A stretch of DNA of 18,156 nucleotides, from assembly GCA_026710565.1 (NCBI GenBank), contig JAPOQV010000612.1, forward strand, positions 1 through 18,156, given 5' to 3'. The translations under genes and the position numbers were made by a program. The notes beneath the pieces were generated by a model. The model was not told where the DNA came from and ran no database searches. It saw nothing but the letters and a program-made list of their open reading frames with translations. The stretch comes from Spirochaetaceae bacterium. GTDB taxonomy: Bacteria; Spirochaetota; Spirochaetia; SZUA-6; Bin103. How positions within the stretch are numbered: position 1 is the stretch's first letter; each line of letters begins with the position of its first letter. Shown here one piece after another: positions 7,612 to 13,113 of this stretch.

Positions 7612-8090
7612 TCGCTCGCAGGGTTGCGCGACGGCGCCCTGCTCCGGGTCATGTCCGACACGCTGGCGCGGATCTCCGAAGTTGTCAGCGCTCCAGGTGT
7701 CCGACGTGGAAGCCACCGGCGACGGCGGCACCGTGACCATCCGCGCCTCGAAGACAGACCAGCAGGGGGACGGCGCGGTGCGGTTCCTCGGCGCTCCCAC
7801 GGTCGCGCCCGTGCAGCGCTACATCGAAGCCGCCGGCATCACCGACGGGCCGCTGTTCCGGCGGATCCGCAAGGGCGGCCACGTCACCGACGCCGGGCTG
7901 GGCGCCGATTCGATCCGGGCGATCGTCCGCACGCGCGCGGCGGCCGTCGACGGGATCGCCGGCCGGATCGGCGGTCACTCGCTACGGGTCGGCTCGGCGC
8001 GCGAGCTCGCCGCCGACGGCGCGTCCCTGGTCGAGCTCCAGCACGCGGGCGGATGGCGCTCGCCGACCACGCCGGCGGTCTATCTAGGTC
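7612..8090 (+). pseudogene. Tyrosine recombinase (phage-type integrase) catalytic-domain remnant, copy 1
   Basis: Reading from about 7615, LAGLRDGALLRVMSDTLARISEV is the start of a tyrosine-recombinase catalytic domain with its first Arg (ARISE). One extra base near 7684-7688 then shifts the frame to SALQVSDVEATGDGGTV. From there the catalytic Lys (ASKTDQQG), the HxxR box (GGHSLRVGSARELAADGAS), the GGWRSP box and a Tyr (PAVYLG) all follow at normal spacing. The N-terminal core-binding domain is missing, and the sequence diverges just after the nucleophile Tyr at about 8088. The gene is therefore 5'-truncated, frameshifted and probably 3'-truncated. A 66-nt segment (8018-8083) recurs in copy 3 (10180-10245) with six mismatches by my count. 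The intact protein would have catalysed site-specific DNA integration or excision. Confidence 0.82.
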
Positions 8091-8612
8091 GAACATCCGG
8101 TCCGGGATGTCGACCCGGTAAATTTCCCGGCCTTCGAGCCGGTAGATCACCCGGTCGGAGCCGTCGACAAGCTGTTGCAAGAACGCCACTAGGACTAGGG
8201 CCTCGGTCGAGAGCCCGACGATCGTCGCTGTACGGGCCAGGCCGTCACCCTCGAATACCGCCTCGACTCGGAAGGCCGGGTTACTCCCGACTCGGACGTC
8301 GACCCATATCTGCCGGAGCGTACCGGATTCGAGATACTGGCTCCCCAGGGACGGATGGAGGACGCCGTCATCCCCGATGGTGACGTAGACCGCGTCGAGG
8401 CCGACAGAGTATTCGAGCCGCAGTAGGCCTCCGGGCGTGGCGCCGCAGCGATGGATGAAGACCGACGAGACCTTGTCCGTGAACTGGTCGACCGCAGAGT
8501 CGAGCCTGCAGCGGCCGATCGTCAGGCCGTCTTTCTGTTGGGCGAAGACGGCGCCCGTCGCCGTAAGTACGAACAGCGCCCCAGGGCGCTCGACCGAAGG
8601 TTCCTCATCCAA
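7884..8612 (-). CDS. Hypothetical exported protein, weakly VasI-like; C-terminus chimeric over the recombinase remnant
   Basis: The first ~175 residues (8612 to about 8088) look like a genuine protein. A hydrophobic segment ALFVLTATGAVFAQQ resembles a signal peptide ending A-x-A, though the N-region is oddly acidic. FTDKVSSVFIHRCGATPGG and a later beta-rich region with LSTEALVLVAFLQQLVDGSDRVIYRLEG and YRVDIP follow. The pattern (a C-containing strand, a polar patch, then FL..L and a final strand) loosely resembles VasI-like periplasmic proteins; this is a weak impression. Beyond 8088 the frame continues about 70 residues antisense to recombinase copy 1, giving an Arg/Pro-rich tail, so the natural C-terminus has probably been lost. 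TTG 8612 follows GGGAGGA by three bases. The function is unknown. Confidence 0.5.
   Translation of the reverse strand: MDEEPSVERPGALFVLTATGAVFAQQKDGLTIGRCRLDSAVDQFTDKVSSVFIHRCGATPGGLLRLEYSVGLDAVYVTIGDDGVLHPSLGSQYLESGTLRQIWVDVRVGSNPAFRVEAVFEGDGLARTATIVGLSTEALVLVAFLQQLVDGSDRVIYRLEGREIYRVDIPDRMFDLDRPPAWSASAIRPRAGARPGTRRRRRARAPSRPVASDRRSGRRSRRRPPRACGRSPGSNRRPARRR
8018..8083 (+). repeat. 66-nt recombinase-derived direct repeat (with 10180-10245)
   Basis: The two 66-nt segments cover the LVE(L/V)QxAGGWRSPTT-to-Tyr region of recombinase copies 1 and 3 and differ at six positions by my count. The first ~24 nt also match copy 2 (9583-9606) less well. Homologous recombination between them would delete about 2.1 kb of cargo. 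Confidence 0.75.
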
Positions 8613-8788
8613 GGGTCCTCCCTCTCATGTCGGCGGCCTCGTTCATCGGGAGCCGCGTCCGCCCGCGCCGCCAAGGACGCGCTCCGGGTCGACGGCGGTT
8701 GACCGGCCGCTGATGGAGCCGGCGGTCGCCAGCTCCGGCGGCCAGATGCTCGGGCGTGCGGTCGCCCGCGACGGCCGCGAGTGAGCCT
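8613..8788. other. Short intergenic stretch, nothing recognised
   Basis: These 176 bases separate two minus-strand genes. They hold the Shine-Dalgarno of the 8612 gene (GGGAGGA on the minus strand, 8616-8622). A plus-strand frame can be read through most of it but resembles nothing I know. Confidence 0.3.
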
Positions 8789-9247
8789 TCAAGCGTTCAC
8801 AGCCACCGCGCGGGCGTACTTACGCTCAATCACGACTATCAGACCCCGCACCGCCCACAGGCTGACCGGCAGGACCAACGTAAGTGCCACCCACAGATCA
8901 GCGGCCGTCCCGGCGGCAGTGCCGAGTGCCCAGCTCGCGACAGCGAACAGGACGCCGCCGACCAGGGATAGGCGCCAAGTCAGCGCCCACCACGCGGCGA
9001 ACACCCACGGCCACGGCACGCGCACCAGCCTCCGCACCGCCCACAAGCTGACTGTCAGCCATACCACGGAGCCCACTGCGGTGCCCGCCAGCGTGCCGCC
9101 TGTGCTGAGTAGCGCGTTAGCTCCGAGGGTCAGCGGGCTGCCGATCAGGATCAGGCGCCAGACCAACCCCCACCAGGTGCCGAGCACCAGCATCCGACGC
9201 ACGGTGCGGTCCTCCGCTACTGCGGAGCCCAGGTCCTTGGGGGTCAT
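8789..9247 (-). CDS. Small integral membrane protein with an internal duplication
   Basis: The 152-residue protein is strongly hydrophobic, with about four membrane segments and Arg clusters at their ends. Its two halves are repeats: WWGLVWRLILIG (25-36) matches WWALTWRLSLVG (86-97), and SLWAVRRLV (67-75) matches SLWAVRGLI (129-137), a period of about 62 residues. The duplication is still visible in DNA: 8846-8866 and 9032-9052 differ by one base, offset 186 nt. The hydrophobicity and conserved repeat frame argue that this is or recently was a real gene. ATG 9247 has no clear ribosome site. I do not recognise the family. It lies in the recombinase-remnant region with other exported minus-strand products. 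Confidence 0.6.
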   Translation of the reverse strand: MTPKDLGSAVAEDRTVRRMLVLGTWWGLVWRLILIGSPLTLGANALLSTGGTLAGTAVGSVVWLTVSLWAVRRLVRVPWPWVFAAWWALTWRLSLVGGVLFAVASWALGTAAGTAADLWVALTLVLPVSLWAVRGLIVVIERKYARAVAVNA

Positions 9248-9525
9248 GCGCGCGCCGCCCGCGTTTCGGCATCGGCGGACAGATAGCGGCGAGTCGTGGC
9301 GTGGATCATCCGCAGGGGACCATACGATACCCGCGGATCCCGCGAATCAGGGGGTACCTCTACCCTTCCCCGCCTTCGGAAAAACACCTCACAGGCAATC
9401 CTCGTGCGTCGTTTCTGTCGACCACGGCGGCAACTCCCGGGCCGGCAGGGTGCCCGGACCGCCCAGGAACCACCGCCCGGCGGCCACCAAGGGGCGTCAG
9501 GGCGCCGCGGGGTTCGAACCCCAGC
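9248..9525. other. Intergenic stretch between membrane protein and recombinase copy 2
   Basis: No convincing gene in these 278 bases. A hyphenated inverted repeat sits at its right edge: GGCGC (9501-9505), the perfect palindrome GGGGTTCGAACCCC (9509-9522) and GCGCC (9524-9528). It resembles a tRNA T-arm, but no D-arm, anticodon arm or matching acceptor strand is present. Confidence 0.4.
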
Positions 9526-9610
9526 GCCGGAGCGATCGGCTACTCGCTCTGGGTTGGTTCAACCCGCGAGCTCGCCGCCGCCGGCGCGGCCCTGGTCGAG
9601 CTCCGGCGCC
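9526..9610 (+). pseudogene. Tyrosine recombinase remnant, copy 2
   Basis: About 85 bp align with 7966-8035 of copy 1. The translation IGYSLWVGSTRELAAAGAALVEL corresponds to IGGHSLRVGSARELAADGASLVEL. A three-base deletion and substitutions have removed both residues of the catalytic HxxR box (now YSLW). Similarity stops at about 9610, before the GGWRSP box, so this piece cannot be functional. A minus-strand lipoprotein gene ends 43 bp further on. Confidence 0.7.
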
Positions 9611-9652
9611 CCGAACGGTTCACCGCGTCAGCGTGCCGGAGGCGCTCTGGGA

Positions 9653-10120
9653 TCATCGGGGCGGGACTACCACAACGCGCAACTGGGAGCCGCCTTCGAG
9701 GTTAGCGGCCACCGCAGCCGTCCCGATCGCGTCGGGTGAGTCGATCTGCAAGCCCACAAAGCCCGGCGAGTAAACGAACATTGTCGTTGCTACTACCAGA
9801 TCGTCCCACTGGAACACGTCCGGCAGCGACCGCCAAGAGTCATGCGACCTGCGATACCGCCAGTGCGCGACTACGATACCGCTGTCAAAGGTCTCTTGCG
9901 TTACTTCTGGCATGCTCCATAGCACCGTGGCTATCTGGCCATCGGTCGAAAAGCTGAAGTCAGCCGACTGAATCGTGAACACTCTGGTCGTGATTGCCGT
10001 ATTGCCAGCAGGGCCAGCAGGGCCAGCAGGGCCGGCCACCGGCGTCGTCTGTTCGCACGCCATCAGGAGCGTGCCCAACAAGGCCGTGCCCACCAGCGCG
10101 GTCATCACTCTCGCTTTCAT
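9653..10120 (-). CDS. Small lipoprotein with a short collagen-like Gly-Pro-Ala stretch
   Basis: The 155-residue product begins MKARVMTALVGTALLGTLLMAC, a classic lipoprotein signal peptide with the lipobox LLMAC. After lipidation at that Cys the mature chain starts EQTTPVAGPAGPAGPAGN, three Gly-Pro-Ala triplets encoded by a 9-nt tandem repeat (10004-10030). The rest is a beta-rich domain with several Trp and Asp residues and a natural-looking end GSQLRVVVVPPR. I do not recognise the family; the surface location is inferred from the signal. ATG 10120 has no Shine-Dalgarno, but TATACT (10134 to 10129) lies eight bases upstream, so the transcript is probably leaderless. It lies between recombinase copies 2 and 3. 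Confidence 0.68.
   Translation of the reverse strand: MKARVMTALVGTALLGTLLMACEQTTPVAGPAGPAGPAGNTAITTRVFTIQSADFSFSTDGQIATVLWSMPEVTQETFDSGIVVAHWRYRRSHDSWRSLPDVFQWDDLVVATTMFVYSPGFVGLQIDSPDAIGTAAVAANLEGGSQLRVVVVPPR
10004..10030 (+). repeat. 9-nt tandem repeat (unit gccagcagg, three copies)
   Basis: Three exact copies plus a degenerate fourth encode the Gly-Pro-Ala triplets of the lipoprotein on the minus strand. Such repeats can expand or contract by slippage and remain in frame. Confidence 0.85.
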
Positions 10121-10128
10121 GGCGGCGG

Positions 10129-10134
10129 AGTATA
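10129..10134 (-). promoter_or_regulatory. -10 element TATACT for the lipoprotein gene
   Basis: TATACT (five of six consensus bases) lies eight bases before ATG 10120 on the minus strand, with no ribosome site between. No good -35 is seen at 16-18 nt. Confidence 0.4.
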
Positions 10135-10167
10135 GGTTGGGCGCCGGGAAGCCGCCAGAACCGCCGG

Positions 10168-10309
10168 GGCGTCGCCAGCGGCGCGTTCCTGGTCGAGGTC
10201 CAGCAGGCGGGCGGATGGCGCTCGCCGACCACGCTGCCGGTCTACGTGCGCCGCCGAGTCCGCCCGCTACGGGCCGGTCGCCCGCCGGCGGTACGGGGTG
10301 GGGCAGTAG
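10168..10309 (+). pseudogene. Tyrosine recombinase 3'-end remnant, copy 3
   Basis: SGAFLVEVQQAGGWRSPTTLPVYVR is the end of a recombinase catalytic domain, including the GGWRSP box and the nucleophile Tyr. After YVR the frame shifts by one base. The shifted frame reads AAESARYGPVARRRYGVGQ and then TAG (10307-10309), which looks like the true recombinase C-terminus. Everything upstream of the LVEV box is missing. A minus-strand gene ends 50 bp further on. Confidence 0.75.
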
Positions 10310-10328
10310 GCGGGGGCGCACTACTACA

Positions 10329-10350
10329 GCGCCGGCGCGACGGCCGGCGC
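10329..10350. terminator. Perfect 8-bp GC hairpin between convergent genes
   Basis: GCGCCGGC (10329-10336) pairs with GCCGGCGC (10343-10350) around the loop GCGACG. It lies between the stop of recombinase copy 3 (10309) and the stop of the minus-strand gene (10359), so it could terminate both. It lacks a T tract. Confidence 0.4.
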
Positions 10351-10358
10351 CCGGAACC

Positions 10359-10649
10359 TCAGCCTACGGCAAGAATCGCGTTAGCGATCGAGCGCAGGGC
10401 ACTAGCGATTGCTCTTGCGTCCGCCGAAGCTCCGTACTGCACAGGCACCGGCAGGGCGTCAGTACCGTTCACCGACGGCACCAGGGGCGCGGCGCCCGCG
10501 ATCGCGTCTACCAGGCGGCCGAACTTCACCACGGCCACAGTGCCAAGGGTCAGCGTCCAGACGCCGCCCACGATCGCCAGCGCCGTAAGGATCGGTCGAT
10601 GCTTCATGCAGACGATCATCGGCAGGTGTCCGACCGGCCGGGAATCCAT
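10359..10649 (-). CDS. Small protein with one N-terminal membrane segment, hypothetical
   Basis: From ATG 10607 the product begins MKHRPILTALAIVGGVWTLTLGTVAVV, a positively charged end followed by a long hydrophobic segment: a signal anchor or uncleaved signal peptide. About 55 residues of Ala/Val/Asp-rich sequence follow, ending ASALRSIANAILAVG. The open frame extends upstream to ATG 10649, but the extra 14 residues do not look natural. No ribosome site is evident at any of these starts. It is the third minus-strand exported or membrane product placed tail-to-tail with a recombinase 3' end. The family is unknown. Confidence 0.45.
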   Translation of the reverse strand: MDSRPVGHLPMIVCMKHRPILTALAIVGGVWTLTLGTVAVVKFGRLVDAIAGAAPLVPSVNGTDALPVPVQYGASADARAIASALRSIANAILAVG

Positions 10650-10734
10650 GCACCAGCGCCACCACGGCGCCCAGGTGCAGCGCAGCCACGCCGGGGGTAC
10701 CCTCTTTTTTACACGACCACGGCCGCAGAACGCC

Positions 10735-11379
10735 GCTCACGCCAGCCTCAAGCACACCGTGGCCGCGCTCAAGCCGCGGCTGCTCATCCTCGACCCGTTC
10801 GTGCGCCTGCACCGCGTCGACGAGAACCCAGTGGCGAAATCGCCCCGTTGCTCGCCTATCTGCGCGAACTGCAACGCCGCCATCAACTCGCCGTCCTGGT
10901 CGTGCATCACGCCAGGAAGGCCGCCCATCGCCTGCGCGACGGCCAAGCGCTGCGCGGCTCATCGGAGTTTCACGCCTAGGGGGACTGCAACCTGTATCTG
11001 CGCCGTCTCGACGACTCGCTCACCCTCACCGTCGAGCACCGCGCCGGCGCCGATTCCGCTCATCCTGCGCGCCGACGACGATACGGTCGCCCTGGACGTC
11101 CGCGACCGGCCGCCGCCGCTCACGTCAGCCTCGCCGTCGCTCGATGAGCGCATCGCCACCGCCCTCGCGGCCGCTTGCCCCGGTGCGCTGTCGGTCGCCG
11201 CGCTGCGTTCCCGCTGCCGCGTCCGCAACGCCACTCTCTACCGTCGCCTTGCCGCGCTGTGCAGCCAAGGCGTTCTCGTCACGTCCACCGCCGGCTATCG
11301 CCTCGCCGATGAGCCTGACGCTTCCCTTCCCGCTCTCTCTACGCCACCCGGGAACGGTACCCGGAGCTCAACCGATTAG
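10735..11379 (+). pseudogene. RepA-like AAA ATPase (plasmid/phage replication helicase type), broken 3' part
   Basis: Pieced together over three frame segments, the translation is a typical C-terminal half of a RepA/AAA_25-type ATPase. It reads LKHTVAALKPRLLILDPFVRLHRVDEN (Walker B, LLILD), then SGEIAPLLAYLRELQRRHQLAVLVVHHARK, GQALRGSSEFHA, GDCNLYLRRLDDSLTLTVEHRA and a C-terminal winged-helix-like region with VAALRSRCRVRNATLYRRLAALCSQGVL. Lesions: a frameshift near 10830; TAG at 10977-10979 where the family has Trp (FHAWGD); and a frameshift back near 11045-11055. The Walker A part is absent. Such genes sit beside integrases in integrative elements and plasmids, so this fits the recombinase fragments upstream. 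It is not functional as read. Confidence 0.82.
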
Positions 11380-11380
11380 C

Positions 11381-11584
11381 GTGCAAACAACGCCATCCAT
11401 TACCGTGCTCACGCTCACTCAAGTCATCGATCCTCGCCGGCGGGTGCGCCTTTGGCGTTGGGCCGACGTGGAGCGATGGATCACGCCGCATCTGCACGAT
11501 GCGGAGCCTTCTACAGCCGATGACATCGTAACTGCCATCAACGCCAGCCCGGAACTCCGTCGGTACGGCCGTCGGCTCTCGTAG
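11381..11584 (+). CDS. Small ORF downstream of the RepA-like pseudogene, hypothetical
   Basis: GTG 11381 opens a 67-residue frame: ITVLTLTQVIDPRRRVRLWRW, then ADVERWITPHL and a C-terminal NASPELRRYGRRLS. The Trp/Arg pattern (RRRVRLWRWADVERW) looks like real protein rather than shadow coding. Its place immediately after a RepA-like gene suggests an accessory gene of the same element. The frame is open upstream through the pseudogene, so the start is only a guess. No function is assigned. Confidence 0.4.
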   Translation: MQTTPSITVLTLTQVIDPRRRVRLWRWADVERWITPHLHDAEPSTADDIVTAINASPELRRYGRRLS

Positions 11585-11639
11585 TCGCGCCAGCGCAAGC
11601 TGAGGGTGCGCGCCGGCCTTGAGTAACGGCGTGCGTCCC

Positions 11640-12980
11640 TCAGCCGATGGTGAGGACGAGCTGGCCGCCCTTGAAGATGCGGATCTCGCCCGAGGACTCC
11701 GAGACCGCGATGCCGAGGGCGTCGGTGGCGGCGGTGATCGCCGCCGCAGCGGCGTGACGGGCGCCCAGACCCGGCGTCTGCGCCGGTGAGGCCGGGGCGC
11801 CCAGGAAGGCGCCGGCCGATTCGACCACGCCGTCCCGGCGAACGACGAAGGCGCCGTCCATCAGCGCGTACTCCTTGATGGTCTCATCGAGCGCCGGGTC
11901 GAGCAGGTTGCGCTCGTCGTCCGGGTAGCCCCGGAACGGGTTCATCACGAGCTGGCTCGTGTGGCCGAGCACGCGCTCGTGGTCGCCAACCACGAACAGC
12001 GCGCCTACCGGCCGGCCCTCGCGCCCCTGGGTGGCGAGCTCGCGGCCGATCTGCAGCACCCGCTCGAGCACCCCGCGCCGCGCCCCCTCCGCGAGGGGCT
12101 GCCGGCGGACCGAGGCGAAGGTCTCGACCTCCACGCCGACGTCCGTGACCACCACGGTGTCGAGCACGCCGGTGTCCGGCAAGCCGAAGACGCTGACGAC
12201 GCGGTCGGCGTGGTCGATCACGCCGCGCGACAACGCAAGCAGGATGGCGACCTCCACCTGGCTGGACCGCGAAGGCACGGAGAACGGGATCAGCACCTGG
12301 TCCGAGAAGCCGGCCGGCAGGGACGCCTCCGATGCCGGATGGGAGCTGGCCAGAACCGCGCGGCGCTCGATGCCGAAGCCGCCGGCGGCCCCGAACTCGC
12401 GCACCATGGGCCGGGAGACCTCGTCGACGTGCAGGATGACCGTGCTGGCCTCCACCTCCGCGGCCAGCGCGCCCGCGTGCACCAGTACGCGCGCGGATAT
12501 CCGGTCGGCGCCGGCGCGCGTGGGCGCACTGTCCGGGCCGGCGAGCAACCGGCAGACCGCCTCGGGCAGATCGGCCTGCAGCAGCCGCTCGACCAGGCGC
12601 TTGTCCCGCAGCGTGGCGGCGATGTCGGCCAGCAGCGCCACGTGCCCGTCGGGGTCCAGCGAGTCGCCCAGGATCAGAAAGATCAACGCGACGTGGCCAT
12701 CGTCGCCGCCGCTGTCGTAGTTCACGCCGTCGAAGGAGCGGCCGATCACCACGAGCGTCCGCCCGAATCCCGGGATCTGCAGGTGCGGGAACGCGATGCG
12801 GTCGGAGATGCGCGAGCTGAGCGCCAGCTCCCGCTGCCACAGGCCGTCCATCACCGCCTCTACGTCCAGCGGGCCGCCGGAGCGGGCCGCCGCCTGCACC
12901 AACTCGGCCAGCGCGGCACGCTTGTCGCGGTTGCGCAGGAACACCACCCGCTCCACGGCCACCAGCTCGCGCAACTTCAT
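11640..12980 (-). CDS. PTS EIIA-like domain fused to a DisA-type diadenylate cyclase (c-di-AMP synthase)
   Basis: A 446-residue two-module protein. Residues 1-148 resemble PtsN/fructose-type PTS EIIA: a helical start, then RIAFPHLQIPG with the phosphorylatable H66, ALIFLILGDSLDPDGHVALLADIA, and a terminal helix. Residues about 160-290 form an alpha/beta segment I cannot assign. Residues about 300-446 are a DAC domain: GALFVVGDHE, TSQLVMNPFRGYP, the DGA motif (375-377), GLGARHAAAAAITAATDALGIAVSE with R408-H409, and a final SGEIRIF strand. DAC domains condense two ATP molecules to c-di-AMP. No membrane segment is seen. The third position of the RHR motif is Ala. The fusion suggests that PTS phosphorylation tunes c-di-AMP output (inference). 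A leaderless extended -10 promoter precedes ATG 12980. Confidence 0.88.
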   Translation of the reverse strand: MKLRELVAVERVVFLRNRDKRAALAELVQAAARSGGPLDVEAVMDGLWQRELALSSRISDRIAFPHLQIPGFGRTLVVIGRSFDGVNYDSGGDDGHVALIFLILGDSLDPDGHVALLADIAATLRDKRLVERLLQADLPEAVCRLLAGPDSAPTRAGADRISARVLVHAGALAAEVEASTVILHVDEVSRPMVREFGAAGGFGIERRAVLASSHPASEASLPAGFSDQVLIPFSVPSRSSQVEVAILLALSRGVIDHADRVVSVFGLPDTGVLDTVVVTDVGVEVETFASVRRQPLAEGARRGVLERVLQIGRELATQGREGRPVGALFVVGDHERVLGHTSQLVMNPFRGYPDDERNLLDPALDETIKEYALMDGAFVVRRDGVVESAGAFLGAPASPAQTPGLGARHAAAAAITAATDALGIAVSESSGEIRIFKGGQLVLTIG

Positions 12981-12986
12981 ACCGTG

Positions 12987-12995
12987 ATTATGGCA
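12987..12995 (-). promoter_or_regulatory. Extended -10 promoter of the PTS-DAC gene (leaderless)
   Basis: On the minus strand TGC-CATAAT (12995 to 12987) is an extended -10 with five of six consensus bases, ending six bases before ATG 12980. Transcription would begin at or next to the A of the start codon. No Shine-Dalgarno is present and no good -35 is visible, which suits an extended -10 promoter. Confidence 0.55.
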
Positions 12996-13113
12996 CCGCC
13001 GCGCGAGCGAGTGATCCCCTAGCGTTGCGTTGCCGGCGGTGTGCCTCCGGCAGTTGAGGGCGGAATTCGCGGCTGCCGTACCGGATCGGCGGGCAGCGGC
13101 ACCCGGGACGCCG
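12996..13113. other. Intergenic region between DAC gene and subtilase
   Basis: Apart from the DAC promoter it contains a small hairpin, TGCCGG (13031-13036) with CCGGCA (13047-13052), downstream of the subtilase stop. This could be a weak terminator; there is no T tract. Confidence 0.3.

Noticed and set aside
9490..9540. Possible tRNA gene around the TTCGAA palindrome
   Set aside because: Only a T-arm-like hairpin is present; no anticodon stem, D-arm or acceptor pairing could be drawn on either strand.
10701..10710. T-rich run as an intrinsic terminator
   Set aside because: No stable stem immediately precedes the run.
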